NCBI GenBank assembly: GCA_018389105.1
Contig: JACATO010000069.1
Coordinates: 746,501-810,500 of the forward strand
Reading direction: 5' to 3'
From: Nautilus pompilius
Taxonomy: Eukaryota > Mollusca > Cephalopoda > Nautilida > Nautilidae
DNA length: 64,000 bases
Shown here in pieces: positions 13,671 to 28,035 of the stretch (position 1 is its first letter; the number at the start of each line of letters is the position of its first letter). The position numbers and the translations under genes are program-made. Under the pieces are notes generated by a model. It was not told where the DNA came from and made no database searches. It worked only from the letters and a program-made list of their open reading frames with translations.

Positions 13671-13768
13671 GACTGTCTTCCACCATCCAAGCTCCATCGA
13701 TAAATATTATTTGCTGGAGCAGCTAAAACCCTTCTTTCCTTTTTTTTGTTTTTGTTTTTGTTCACATG

Positions 13769-13792
13769 ATGTGTGTGTGTGTGTGTGTGTGG
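13769..13792. repeat. (GT)n microsatellite in 3'UTR
   Basis: About 11 GT dinucleotides roughly 100 bp downstream of the stop codon of the coiled-coil gene. Confidence 0.9.
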
Positions 13793-13963
13793 TTGGTATT
13801 GTTACACTTTTTTCTGCAAAATTTGAATTCAGATTCATTTTACTAAAAAGATTACCCTTTTTTAAAAACACTTAACAGAATGGCCACTGCAATACAGTGG
13901 ATTTAAGGTCATGGTGACAGACCTGTTCTTGGTTGATAATTTTTAGGGGCATGTGCAAACTGA

Positions 13964-13969
13964 AATAAA
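13964..13969 (+). terminator. Candidate polyadenylation signal AATAAA
   Basis: The first AATAAA downstream of the stop at 13670, about 295 bp into the putative 3'UTR. Another AATAAA is at 14277-14282, and either could be used. Confidence 0.45.
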
Positions 13970-16310
13970 CATTCACCAGGTCACTTGACTATTAGATGCT
14001 TAGTTTAGCACGGCTAGTTTATGACTGACTGACTTTTAACTCATGGACCTGCTTTGTCCATGAAATAAGAAACTAAGTTCACAAAAATGTATTTCATTTA
14101 TCACTTTTCTCAACAAAATCATTTTGCAAATTTCTTGCTGCTTTTGTATGCTTGACTTACTAAAGTCAACCAAGAATGGCTATAGAATTTTCAGAGGAAA
14201 ATTGTGCAGATAGAATTTTTAGTAATTGTAATTTCCTGTTTTTGTGGATGAAACGAATGGCATTTCTAAACTTGCAAATAAAATGGGTTTTTGTGGAAGA
14301 AATGCATTTTTCATGAATGATAGTATTGAGATGTATGTATGTACAATTTTGTGGCTACAAAAGTGTAAATATATCACTGATTTTCCATTTTCTTTACATC
14401 ACACACCATTTGATAGAAGTTATCATACTTGTTGAAAATTGCAGTGACCTAGAATTAGAGTGTGATCATCAGCAGGTAAAAACATCACCATATTATTATG
14501 CATTCTGATAATTTTTATTTGCTTTACATTAGTAGACAAATACAGAAATTTATTCTAGTAGCTCCATCATGATAAAGCTTGTTATAATGTTTTTTTCATT
14601 AGAAACATCCAAACTTTAGGGAAAATCATCGAAATTATAAATATATATATATTTTTTTTAAAATCCAACTTGAAAAATAACCCTTTACATGCCAAAGAAA
14701 GAATCTATTATTTTGTTAAAATTTTTTAACATTAGCCAGGTTTGTAACATGTAGCAGTGATACATTGGTAAGAATACCAGTTTTTAAACATACAGGTTGG
14801 ACAGATTGAATCTAGATGCTAAATCATCTGAATATTTTATTTGCAAACTCTCTCTGAATTATTTTTTAAAAAAGAAAATTTCCTTAGCTTTGAATTGGGT
14901 CCTTTCCAGTTTCTTCTCAGTGTCCTCCAAACAAATATTGTATTTAAAAAGATTAAATAAATTTGAATTTTACTAATGGCCTTGGAGTTTCCTTTGTTCT
15001 CTTTTAACATTTGTTAATTTATCTTATCTTTATTGTTAGGCTTAGAAAAATGTGCTTACAGTAACCCGGGTGATTCTAATTCTTTAAAGAATGTTTCTAA
15101 AAGCCCATTTTGATATCGTTAGTTTTTAACAGAAGAAAACAAATTTTTTTCAGTACAATCTTTTTCTTTTTCAAGTTCTGTTTTTGACCAATGGTCATGT
15201 ATACAACAGTGGCAGAAAAACCACTCACTGAGGTAAGGACTGCAAAAAGATGGCTGTTTGCTGCTCAATAGCGGCATGTTATTCTGTCTACACAGGTCCT
15301 GTGGATCACAACCAAATATCAGTGGCATGAAATTTTCTCATCACCTGCTGCACCAAATCTTATGGCCATCACACCATTTGCAATGGATTCGTTTTTTTTT
15401 TTGTTTTGACAATTATCAGTGCATACTTCTTCATAAATATTGCATCATTAATTGTACTATGTAGGACCACAGGCACTCTTCTGTAAAAAAATAATATAAT
15501 GATAATTTTAACAAGTCCACATGGTGCTCACGCAGTTTTGAAACTACTACTATTAATATCTACGAAATAGGAAAAGAAACACTTGAGCTGCTTAGAGTAA
15601 TAACCAAATAAGGGAAAATAAGTGAGACAAGTTAAAAAATCTGAGAAATATAAAATTATTTAAACCTAAGCAACACCATTACATTTCAGAGAGCTGAGCT
15701 AACAGATTGAAAAGAAAATTTTAGGCGTAAAGTATGAATTGAAACAGAAATATGATACAGCAACATCTGAACTGTTACAAAAAAAAGGGGGGGTATGAAC
15801 AAAGTATATGTGGACATTTTTAAGATCTGGCTTATCATCAAGGGAGGTGGTGCAGCATGAATCCTCATTGTATATTCATTTCTGATAACACAAATCAGAA
15901 GTTTACGGTGTATAATGTTCACAACTGAAATTGAATTGGCAAGAAGATATAAGAAAACCAGGAGTCTTTATTCAGCTGGCTTCCCTGGTGTGTTTCCTAC
16001 TCTGTTCATATTACATCTGCCTTATCACAGAAATTGAGGATGAGGTGTACATTGTTTATGCTGTTGCCATTTGGACATCCTTGTGAATTTTTGTGAGCAG
16101 GACATCAATGAGAACATCAAAGTTGTAGCACTCAACCCTATTTTTTATGTCATCCCCTAGATACACTCAGTAATCATTTGACTGCATTTTTATGTCTGTC
16201 TGTGTTTAACTCCTTATGATCTCTCCAAAAAGTAAATTTAAAAGCCCTTTCCATCAGGCACCATTACACTGACAAAACATTAGTCTAGTGTGGAAAAGAG
16301 AAATTGATAG
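13970..16310. other. AT-rich intergenic stretch
   Basis: AT-rich DNA between the 3'UTR of the coiled-coil gene and the FLYWCH/MULE fossil. Small open frames (for example 15119-15328 on minus) have no recognisable motif. I see no gene in it. Confidence 0.5.
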
Positions 16311-16319
16311 TTGACAGTT

Positions 16320-16660
16320 ATTCCTATTTTTTTGATAGAATGAGTGGTGACAAAGTACAGAAGTCCTGGTGCTGTGAAGAACAAGGGAGGTGCGAAGCAA
16401 GAATCCGCACACATGATGAAAATGTGAGGCTGAAACTTGGTATACATCCCCATGGTGCTCAGCTGCAAAGGTGGAAGCATTGAAATCAGTGGTGCAAATG
16501 AAGCTATGCAAGGAAAAAACCCAGATAACCTACAGCCAAAGTCATTAATGAGAGCACATTTGGTTTGTTGCAAGCCACTCGGGCAACACTGCCCATTTTC
16601 ACAGCAAGAAGAAAATGGTGAAGAGCAAAGAAATGAAGTCGATGCAGTTCCTCTGCTCCC
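16320..16660 (+). pseudogene. FLYWCH zinc-finger/MULE transposase fossil
   Basis: The frame around 16345-16455 reads DRMSGDKVQKSWCCEEQGRC, then EARIRTHDENV, then GIHPHGA. This matches the C-terminal half of a FLYWCH finger: W-x-C, Cys, A-R-hydrophobic-x-T and a terminal H-x-H. A frame change then gives AAKVEALKSVVQMK and Lys/Arg-rich sequence, as follows the finger in MULE-type elements and FLYWCH genes. Stops and frameshifts interrupt the reading and no DDE catalytic domain is seen. Most likely the remnant of a FLYWCH-MULE transposon. Confidence 0.55.
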
Positions 16661-16814
16661 AGATACTCTCTCAACTCTTGATATACTAGAAAACTACAAA
16701 ACCTATGAACCAATACATATTACAAACATTTTAGTGGCAGGTCACAACCCACCACAAGAATTGGTAAAATGTTGTGACGCAGATGAGTGTATATTCAAAA
16801 TTGCCACATTATAA

Positions 16815-17920
16815 TAGCAGTGATGTTATAATGTGTCTTCAAGGATTGGCAAACAATTACAGCATAGAGTAAGATTTGTGACTTAAATATTATACTCATT
16901 AAATTATTGTATCAACTTAAGCTTGTGTAAAATTAATTTAAAAAAGTAAATTCTGTCACTTTGAAATGCATTTTATTTATTTAAATTAAAATATATTTCT
17001 AATATTTTAAAAGTAATTCCTGAAGTTTTGCTAGGCACTGGCACACTGAAGGTACCATGCATAGTAACCCTTGTGGAAAAATGGCCCCAGTGAATAGTCC
17101 CAGATTCAATTTTATTCCACATTTTCTCCCACAGCCTATTATTTTATGTTGACACCTCTCTGGATTTTGTTACAGTTTAAATTATATTCTGCCATTTTTT
17201 TTTCTATTGGAAAAGTTAATAACAATAGTATTTTTCACATTATACATGCCTACTGAAAGTTCTTTTATCTCCATTAGTAAATTTTCATAATAAATAATGT
17301 TATTTTTAAATCTCTTATAAAAATAAATCATATACTGAGATAATCCTAGTTTGACAAAAGTTAATTTGAGAATTTGCAAATTGTAGAATCTCAAATCTTG
17401 TGTATTTTTGTATACAGATCCTTAAAACAATGTGAGATAAGAAACTGACATTGTAAATTGCTTTTTACATTTTCTAAAAAAATGACAAAAAATAATTAGA
17501 TTTTTGTATTATTTAAATACACTGCATTCTTCATTCAGTTATCAAATTTAAACATGGTACCTAAGAGATGTACACCCATCCAGCTCAGGGGGAGCATTAT
17601 TAAAATGTAAAATAAACTATACTTCCTCCAATTTGTTTTTTTTAAAGATATCTAAAGGAATTTAGACTAGAAATCGGTGTCTTACTCTTGCTGCTGAGGT
17701 TGCAGACATAAAGCTGCATTAAGAGTTCAAGTTGCATCCTAGCTACGTAGAAAATAGCTGGAAAATGTTTTGAATAAATTGAAAAGGTGTGCATTCTAAT
17801 GTCTATGGTTTAATTGAGGCATATGATTATTAAAGCATTCTAGAGTGAATTTTTTTTAGTTCTTTTTACTTTTTTTCCTAAAAAAAAATAAAATCACTTT
17901 ACAATAATTCCAATTGATGG
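16815..17920. other. AT-rich intergenic stretch
   Basis: No coding signal, repeat structure or recognisable element is visible apart from T/A homopolymers. Confidence 0.5.
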
Positions 17921-18176
17921 AATAATTATTCACATATAGCTACGTATGCACAATGATGACATTTTCATTCAAAGACAATTTGAAAATGAAAATTAGCTCC
18001 TTTACATTTCTGATAAATACAGAAGTAAAATTATCTTATGGGTAGAAATAAAATATCACATTATTGAAATCAAGCTTAATAATCGTAATCTTCTCTTAAA
18101 TCATTATTATACAGTATTTTAAAACAATGCCTTAGCACCATCAATTTTTCCAATTCATTAATGTGCAACACAAAAC
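17920..18176 (-). other. 3' flank of zinc-finger copy 1, homologous to the 3' flank of copy 3
   Basis: Read on the minus strand, this non-coding segment aligns with about 32,150-32,505 downstream of copy 3. Shared blocks include GTTTTGTGTTGCACATTAAT, GAATTGGAAAAATTGATGGT, TTCTGTATTTAT and GAATAATTATT. Homology past the stop codon shows that copy 1 arose by DNA-level duplication rather than by retroposition of the coding region alone. Confidence 0.7.
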
Positions 18177-19348
18177 TTAAAATTCAAAAATAAATGGGTA
18201 TATTCTATAAAAATAATGTATTACATTGTTCATTACGATTATAGCATTCCGCTTGTGCTTTTTTAAATGATCTGCATATGAAGAGTGCTGTGCAAATGAT
18301 TTTTCACAGAATGCACATCTATAAGGTTTCTCCCCTGTGTGCACCCTCGTGTGTACAGTTAACTGAAATCTCTGTACAAATGCTTTCCACAAAACTTCAC
18401 ACTGATGAGGCTTCTCACCGGTGTGCATCCTCTTGTGATGTTCAAGTGTGTTATTCTGAGAAACACTTCTCGCAAATCTCACATTTGTATGGCTTCTCAC
18501 CAGTGTGAATTCTCTTGTGAATCTTCAGAGTACCGCTTTGTGCAAATGACTTGTTGCACAAATTACATTCGTGCACTTTTTTCCCTAAATGCTGAGAATC
18601 AATGTGGGCTTTACGTACTGCTGCTGTCCTGTAGGATTTCTCACACTGGTCACATTTAAAGGGTCTTTCATCTGTGTGAACTCGCATGTGAAGAATAAGC
18701 TGATTCTTTTCAAGATATGATTTGTTGCATTCATTACATTTGTATGGTCTTTCACCTGTGTGGCGTTTTAGATGTCTTGTTAAACAAAAATTTGCTATGA
18801 ATCCTTTTCCGCAATATTCACACGTAAATGGTTTCTCACCATCATGACCACGCTTATGAAGAGTAAGTAAACTGGAGTGTCGAAATGTCACATTACAAAG
18901 ATCACATTTGAAAGGACGTTCACCCGTGTGCTTTCTTAAATGAACCTTCAACTGAGACCTCATTGGGTAGATTTTGTCACAGTACGGGCATTTTAATTGA
19001 TCTTCCCATTCATGTTTCTTAACATGGTTAATTAAGGAACTCTTCATGGTGAATGATTTATTGCATATTTTACACTTGTTTATGTTGTTCTCATGAGTCT
19101 TCAAATGAAATCTTAAGCCACGATGAGTAGAAAATGTTCTGCCACATGTATCACATATAGGATCATCAGGCAGGCCAGCATGGATTCTTTTGTGCCGCTT
19201 CATGCCATAATGATCACTAAAATATTTGCTGCATATGTTACACTTGATGTTCTTGGTGTGGATCTTTACATGCTTCATCATACTGGATCTACTTGAAAAA
19301 AGCTTTCCACACAAGTGGCAGGTTTTTGAGCTGGTCTCCTTGCTATTT
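18177..19348 (-). pseudogene. C2H2 zinc-finger gene copy 1 (5'-truncated, frameshifted)
   Basis: Minus strand. The main open frame 19314-18451 (287 codons) encodes fingers 3 to 13 of the family: C-x2-C-x12-H-x3-4-H units joined by TGEKP/TGERP-type linkers. Loss of two bases in the TTCTCACAGAATAAC region (about 18,465) shifts the frame; the last two fingers continue in the frame 18500-18177. There the second Cys of the penultimate finger is lost (codons for VLWKAF where the others have VCGKAF), and one extra base near the stop extends the C-terminus. Homology to the other copies stops abruptly at about 19,348 (within GATGTAAATAGC), so fingers 1-2, the start codon and the promoter are missing. 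A non-functional, DNA-binding-type relic. Confidence 0.85.
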
Positions 19349-20347
19349 ACATTTATTTACCATTTTTAAGGCGCTTGTATTACCTATTTGTGCACGCAGA
19401 AATACAAATAGAAATCACGCAATTATCAGAAATAATAAGGATAATAACTGACAACGAACCACCCGGGGAATATTCAGCTGGAATGTCTTCACAAACCCAG
19501 GGGGTGGGTGGGGGGGGGCCCTGTTTTATCCGAGGTGAGATAGCGGGGACCAGAAATGGACATGATGAAAAGGGCTATATTGTAGTATGTAAGTCAGCCA
19601 GTACAGCCAGCGGGACAGAATTAGGAACGGGGCCCAACATTGATATCTGACTTCGTGGTGAAGTGAAAAGAAATACAATTTTTACCCTGCCAACTTTCGG
19701 TCAGGAGGAGGAGGAGGAGGAGCCCCGAAGCGGGGAGAGGGGAGGGGAGCATTCATTATCTTCAACTGAAAAATAAGTTGTTTTTTTAAATTATTATCCT
19801 TTTAAAAAATAAATTGTTGTTGGTCTTCGTGCGTATCTCTTTACTTAGCTGGAACATGCAGTTAGGAAATTACGTCTTTCTAATCATTTTCGGTCAAATA
19901 ACAGTAAAGTTTATTGTTTTTTTTTTATCTTAAAACAGCTACTATTTTAAGACAAAATTTGTCAAGATCCTTTTCTTTTACCCCCCCCCACTTGAAACTC
20001 TGTAAAGTTACTTTCTTCATAATTAATATTTATTGTCATTAAATTAACTTTGTATGCACTCACCTACTTACATCGTGCACCAGACAGTAAAGGCAGACGA
20101 GACCTGGACACGTTAACCTTTTGTTGTCCAGATGGTTCCCACCATCTTGGTTAGGAAGTGAGGGATCGCGTGCTTACGGCTATCCCCCGGGGAGGCCACA
20201 ATCGACCCCCCACCTGAGAGAGCCCTTCGTTTAAGCCGCCAGCTGGTTGAGTAGTGTTTTTAAAATCATTTTAAAAAAGAGAAAAAATAATGAAATGAAA
20301 AAATTTTAATTAAACCCCCCCCCCACACACACACACACACACACGGT
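19349..20347. other. Spacer between divergent zinc-finger copies 1 and 2
   Basis: GC and CpG content rise here. It contains G runs (19501-19520), a GGA-triplet tract near 19,704, C runs at 19,981 and 20,316, and (AC)n at 20,328-20,344. No open frame has recognisable similarity. It leads into the candidate promoter of copy 2. Confidence 0.5.
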
Positions 20348-20438
20348 TTACGCATGCGCAGAAGCGCGGGGGGGAGTTATTGTTCGGCGGTACAGAAGTT
20401 ATTCCGACACCGGACATTTATTTTTTTTTTTAACTGAG
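20348..20438 (+). promoter_or_regulatory. Candidate promoter/first exon of zinc-finger copy 2
   Basis: Contains TACGCATGCGCA (20349-20360), close to the NRF-1 palindrome, then GGCGGTACAG (20386-20395) and CGACACCGG (20405-20413), and ends at a possible splice donor TGAG|GTATCT (intron from 20439). The same order of blocks occurs upstream of copy 3 (28,036-28,113). The acceptor at 21,314-21,315 would join this exon to the coding exon. Inferred from conservation between paralogues; there is no transcript evidence. Confidence 0.55.
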
Positions 20439-20647
20439 GTATCTCGTTTTGCTTTATCTAACGCGAAAGGCGCTTAACGCTAACAGATGTCATTTCCAGC
20501 AGTATCTTTGAGGCTGACAAGCTCTTTTCCTGTAGGATTTTTTTTTTTTTCCCTTCTTGTCTTCATCCTGCGGCACACGGTGCGTGCGTGCCCGCTACAC
20601 GAGAAAAGCTTTAGTGTTGTCAGTGGTTACATTCTGCGATATCGCTG

Positions 20648-20998
20648 CATCTCCCTAACCCCCGCTCACCCCAGACCCCTCCCTTCCTCTCTCTAACCCC
20701 CCCTCACCCCAGCCCCTCTACCTTCCTCTCTCTAACCCTCCTCACCCAGACCCCTACCCTACTTCCTCTCTCTAACCCCCCTCACCCCAGACCCCTACCC
20801 TACCTTCCTCTCTCTAACCCCCCTCACCCCAGACCCCTACCCTACCTTCCTCTCTCTAACCCCCCTCACCCCATCACCCCAGACTCCTACCCTACCTTCC
20901 TCTCTCTAGCCCCCCTCACCCCAGACCCCTACCTTCCTCTCTCTAACCCCCCCTCGCCCCAGACCTCTCCCTCTCCCTACCCCCCTCCCCTCGCCAGG
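20648..20998. repeat. CT/C-rich minisatellite, about 8 units of 37-47 bp
   Basis: The unit is roughly CTTCCTCTCTCTAACCCCCC followed by TCACCCCAGACCCCTACCCTAC, repeated about eight times with small length changes, including one unit with an internal CACCCCAT insertion. It lies in the predicted 5'UTR intron of copy 2. The strand is strongly asymmetric (C/T only for long stretches), so triplex or G-quadruplex formation is possible. Confidence 0.9.
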
Positions 20999-21429
20999 AT
21001 AGGTATTTTCTTGCTCTGAGAATAATTCCTACCACAGTTTCCTCTCTCCGCGGGCGACAAAACAGGTAAATGAAACGTTTTGCCATTCTATTGTAAAAAA
21101 AAAAACAAAAACAACAACAACAACAGATTTCTGACATTTAGGGACCTGGCTCCAACTCATCTGCTGTGTTCCTGCTGCTCAGCGATTTTAAGCCAGCCCC
21201 GTATTTTGTCTTCATCGCGTTTATAATAACAATAAAACGAACTATAATACCTCCATTCACTCACTCGCACATTTCTAATGCAGATTTTTTTTTTTTTTCT
21301 TCTTGGTTTTTTCAGGTTTTGAAAGTTAAAATCTGTTGCAAGTTATATCTAGGCACGGACGGAGGAAAAAAAAAGGGGGGGCCAATTACTCAGGAAAATC
21401 AGGAAAGGGTTACGATTGGAAGTCGTATC

Positions 21430-22829
<1,400 letters not shown>

Positions 22830-25740
22830 ATAGATGGTATATTATATTGAACAATGTGATAAATTATTTTTTTATGAAATATACAATCTTGTTTATATTT
22901 AGCTATTGCTTTCAATATGTTGGAGTGACATTCATACTTTGTCATATTGGAATATTTGATGGTGCTAAGACGTTATATAGGAATAATGGAATTATATTAT
23001 TTATTTTAAAACTTGGTTTGTTTCTAAAAAGAACATTTTGTTATACTTTTAAATAACAAAACAAATTAATGTATTAAGTAGTTATATTGAAAAAATGCAC
23101 CTCTAATACTATGTGCTAGAACTTTTCTACCAGAAAAAAAAAAGAAAAGTAATTATTTTTCATTTTTATAAAATGTGTATTTGAATGAAATGATCAAAGT
23201 CTTGGTGGCACACACACACATTATTATGTTTAGAGATGCTAGCATAGAACAGTAGACATTATTTGATCACCCAAAATAATTCAAATTTTTTTGTTTATGC
23301 ATAATTATATAATAACTAAGCATTTGTTTTGTTTCTGTTTAGTCATTCACATTTCTTTTGTTAAAATGCTATTCTTTTGAACAGTATTGATTGCAAAGTG
23401 CATATAGAATAATTAAACAGTAAATTTCAATCATCATATCTCCACAAAGGATTAATAAATTAAGAATAAGTTGTACATGGACCAAATGATATCCAATCAT
23501 TGTTGAATTGTTTTTACTATGTTAAAAGGTTGTTTTTACAATGTAACAATCAAAATGAACACTCACTGTTTTGCTTAAAATCAAAAGGTAATGCAATAAT
23601 TTTGGCCACTACTATATTTTTATTTTAGCCAAAAGGCTTGACTGGTTTGAATTCATGGAAATTCCCTACTAGTAAGTAACAGAAGACATATTATGCATAG
23701 ATGTCTGTGTGTGTGTGTGTGTAAATTAATTTTTTTAAAGATTTCCTTAAGTCTTTGAAAATCTTTGGTTTTAGGTAGTTGTTATTTTTCTCTGGTATTT
23801 TATCGATTCCCTGAGAACCCTCTCATTTTAGGCATAACAAACTACCAAGACTGGATGGTTTTAGCTTGAGCACTTGTGAATGCATTATATGTATCATGCC
23901 AAAGTAGTAAGGTACCTTTAGAGACAACAAAAATAGCAGTAACAGCAAAAAATAATTTTATTTTACCAAACAGTCAAACTGGTTGCTATCAGATTATCAC
24001 ATAATTTATACTGTCTTCCTAATGAGGTTGCACTGGGGGTGGGGGGGTGGGTATAGTGCACAGTTTGTGCAACTCTGGCATCTAATACTCATCTCTTCTG
24101 GATGGCCAGTGAAACTCAAGCTGGATCATGGGGCTGTATGAACTGAATTCCTGCATGCATTTTTTCTATTGAAATATTTCCTATCCACCAGTCTCCATCA
24201 TAAATACATGTGACATATTGTCTTGGTTGAAACTTTAAATCTCTTTCATTGGAAATGGCAACTTTACATGATATCTTGGATTAAGATTTCCATCTGTTCA
24301 CATAAAACTTCCCTTGCTCCAACTACTGCATGCCCAAAACGAAAAGTTTCTTCTAGGAATGACTTAACTGCTGGCTCCACTTCTTCATTTGAAACAAACA
24401 ATAAAGATATTCCTCAAACATGCTCCTTGTAGTGACTGATAAGATCACTGGCCCTTATGGTCTGGGCCTGTATAGGCTGGTGAAATCTTGCAAGGGTTTC
24501 CAGGAACATTACTGTTCTCACTCCATCACATGGGGATGTGCCATGGCTAGCAGCAAAAAAAGAGGCTTTTTAAACATGTGACTGACTACCTTCTGCAAAA
24601 AATGGCAAACACTGCTACTGTGCCAGGTCTCTGGTAGTCATTTATGCCACAGATACTTATACTTTAATTGATCCATCTTTAGCCTTGTGATATACTAAAA
24701 ATGGGTGCACAGTTGTCCTGGTGAAAACCTTGTGAAGCATCTTGCACCAGAAATGAGTGATTTTTTGCAAAATCCATCAAACACTATCAGCCATAACTTG
24801 AGACAGTCTGGTAGCAAACTGATTCATTATTTGATGAAATAGATTGATTTTTTTTTTTTTGTTATTACTTTTGCTGTTTGTAAAGTTTTTACTACTTTGC
24901 ATGATTTATATATACTGCATGTTCCATCCAATCTCAGTAGGCCAAAGTGACCATGAATTCAAACTACATACATGAACACAGGTAATAGCATATATGTTGG
25001 ATGTTTTTCATCCCTTAGAAGCAAGATGGCCAATGATTTCGGTGATTCTTACACCTCAGGATATGGATATCATAAATGTAGTTTACAAACATAGATTTAC
25101 AGAGCTACATGGCCATATGGCCATTTTGGCCTCTGAAGTTGAGGTTCTTTTTGGTTGCATGTTCATTGAGCGTATCTTCATAGAGAATTCTGTAGAAAGT
25201 AATGGTAGAATGCTCTTATTCTATATTCTGGTTGTATTCCATGCCAAGATAGAAACACCATATTTCACAAGTGCAGCTTGGTAATTATTAAGCTTTAAAT
25301 ATGGCTTCACACCGCACAAGATCAATTGTCCTATATGTCTATTTTGTGAAAAAAATTAAAAATCATAGACCATTTCTGGCATGAATTTTAGAATCTAAAT
25401 AAATAAGTTGTCCTATGAACTAAAGTTTCACGGCAACAGCTATCTCGTGCATGCAGCTACTAATCACAAATGTGGATTTTGTTGTGTGTAAAATAGCATA
25501 ATTTTCCAGTCTGAGTACCCTATGGTTAAGGCCCTTAAATATTTTGATCTAATATGAGTTTTGGATTACAATGTTGTAAACCTTCCTTTGGGATCCTTAT
25601 GCATCTTCAGTTGAAGTTTCATCAAAATCTAAGAGGATGAGATAGTGAACTTTCTCAAAATTTGATGCAGAAAGATCCTATACGAAAATTGTGATATAAA
25701 TTGTATGTTAGTGTTGTAATAATGATAAATTGTAACTACC
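22830..25740. other. AT-rich intergenic stretch after copy 2
   Basis: The first 150 bp weakly resemble the 3' flank of copies 1 and 3 (TGATGGTGCTAAG at about 22,960). The rest is AT-rich with (GT)n near 23,707 and a G run near 24,040. No supported gene. A possible mariner remnant near 24,280-24,560 is too weak to annotate. Confidence 0.45.
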
Positions 25741-25744
25741 AACT

Positions 25745-26130
25745 CACCTGAAAGTTACATGACTTTTAGTAGCATGTATGACTGTCTCTGGCTTGCACTA
25801 TAGCATTTAAACTGTCATACATGTGATATTCTTGTGGCAGTGTGTTCCACTCTTATTTGGCTTCACAGTTCTGGGATGGTCTGAAGAGCATATTGTTGCT
25901 GCTTAATACTCTTAGAGAGCTCATCCCAGATATTCTACAGGATCTATGTTGGGGGGAAGCCCTTTTATTATCATCCGTGAAGGTGAATTGATCACCATGA
26001 CCTTGTACATACCACATATCAACAGATCTAATGACTGTATGCAGGGTAACAGTTTCCTCAGAGAATCAGTTCACTTCTGTGGTCATGTGACAGCACCCCA
26101 GACTAGAATGCTGCCACCCTCGAAATAGTT
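25745..26130 (-). mobile_element. Tc1-like transposase fossil, minus strand
   Basis: Minus-strand frames (with shifts) give GGSILVWGAVT near 26,115 (the family's GGGSVMVWGAIS block), a degraded PPNIDPVEYL then DELSKSIKQQQYAL near 25,910-25,950 (third catalytic block, SPDLNPIEHLWDELKRRV), and a C-terminus EWNTLPQEYHMYDSLNAIVQ followed by ARDSHT, matching the family end 'EWNNIPQ...AVINARGGHT'. Several frameshifts and stops; inactive. Terminal repeats were not found. Confidence 0.6.
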
Positions 26131-28035
26131 TTTCTAACATATTACAGTAAGCATAATGTTAGTTTGATTTCCGCTAAACTTATAAACAACCATCAGCAAA
26201 TAGTTTTCTGGTGTTAGGGCTGTTTAAAATATTGGATGTTTAGCATGTAAATTAGGAGGGTAGCTAAGTTTGTAGAGTCTATTCCGGATAGAACAAGCAA
26301 AGATGGTGAAATTTTTGAAACAGTAACCCCTTTCAAGTCTTTTGTGAATGGCAAGTTTCTCTTTACCTCTAGCAAATTTGGCTGATAACATGCTGTTATA
26401 AATTCAACAAGTCGTCAAAGCACTACAATCTCTGTTTGGTAGCTTCATTATATGAGCATATGTGACAGTTATTATACCTAATATAACCATTATGAAAATT
26501 TGGAATCACTTGGCTTCTGAAGGTACATTCTACCAGAAAACCAGAGCCATTTGTAGCACTTTAAGCAATAGAATTGTTACATGACTCAAGCCTTGAGTTG
26601 ACAAAGTTGAAAGAACATGACACCAACAAGGCAATTATAAAACATTGTAAAAAGGTCCTATAAAAAATATTTCTATATTGCTTTGCTCACTGTATATTGA
26701 TCCCAGATACAAAATATGGTACAATAAAAATAAGTGACTAAGAGGATATTGATTAGGTTTGTTTATATAATGTTGCCAGTGTTAGAATGTTTGTCATTCT
26801 TCCAAAATCTTGTTAACTACCAAAATAATTTCCTTGACATTAACGAACTGGGCTACCTTGTAGTGACAGTGAAGAAATTTTCTGCTTGGATCAAGTGACT
26901 TTCAAATACATTCAAGGACTCTGTTGTGGGCGGGGTTTTGACCTATTGTAGGACTCTTGGGATAGCTGGCTTAACAGGTGATCAGTACTCCACTGTCCAT
27001 CAATTTGGCTGGCTGCTTCCTCCTCTATGGACTAAGACATAATACACTTACTCGCACATTTTGATGCTGCTTCAGTATTTTTTTTTTCCCCCCCTACCAG
27101 TCTTTCAGTAAACCTCAGGCACCTACGTCTAATGAGTAAAAGTACACTTTCAATCTTTTCGCACTGATTTTGTAGCAAACGTCCTTCTTGCTTTGACTTT
27201 TCCCTTTAGTTAAGACTTTCTATTCTGCTCTTTTCCAATACTTAGAAGTTACCTCCCCTTGAATGGCTAGCATCGCCACTGACCATCAGATGCAGATTAT
27301 TCTTGATTTAGTGATTAAGACATGCAACACCAGAAGAATCTTCTCTCTGCTTACGGAAAATATCCTGTCGACCAACTGACGCCCGCCCCGCCCACCTTAT
27401 CATTTAAAGAGACCGTCGACCGAGAACAGGATCTTCGCGTAATTCTTTCTGAAAGAAAATGCACAAGCACCACGGACCCGTCCAAGCTGGTAATCTGAGA
27501 AACTCGTTATTTGTTACTGCCACTGTTTTCTAAAAATGATAACGTGGCTAATCGAACACCAGAGCAGGTGAGACAGACGACTAAGCCAGCCTCTGGTTGT
27601 TTTTTGGTCATGGATATCTGTAATTTAGGCGCGGGCGTAAACATCCCCGACAGACTCTTGTTTCCATTAGAGGAGTGGCGAATAACTACCGCAGGCGAGG
27701 AACGGGTTGAGTCTGTCCCACGCTTGGGTATTACAGCCAGGGCACCTTAAGGGGGTCACCAACAGGCACTATATATGATCTGACACCTTAATTCCGTGTT
27801 CGTATGTCCCGTGGCACTAGTCGGGGGGGGGGGATTAAAAAAAAAAAATCAACGAAGACACCGGTCATTTAGAAACGCCCAACGAACGGAAATTACTTAT
27901 TTCGAATGAAGGGATTACGGAGTCAAATCTTATGCTTACAGAAATTCCGAAGACTAAATTCCACAAACCGAAAACGCATCGCGAAGTCTACGGCAGCGAC
28001 ATTTCCCCAACCGCGGAGCTCCGAAGTTGGCTCTC
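26131..28035. other. Intergenic stretch leading to a CpG-rich region
   Basis: 26,131-27,300 is AT-rich with no recognisable content. From about 27,360 CpG frequency rises, with a G run at 27,824, up to the candidate promoter of copy 3. The open frames here (for example 27511-27750) have no recognisable motif. Confidence 0.4.

Noticed and set aside
16437..16814. 125-codon plus-strand open frame
   Set aside because: It overlaps the FLYWCH/MULE fossil in a different frame; the recognisable peptide is in the other frames.
24280..24560. Possible mariner transposase C-terminus on minus (NEEVEPAVKSFLEE)
   Set aside because: Only one short block suggests the family; the catalytic block and the family's terminal motif are not readable and no terminal repeats were found.
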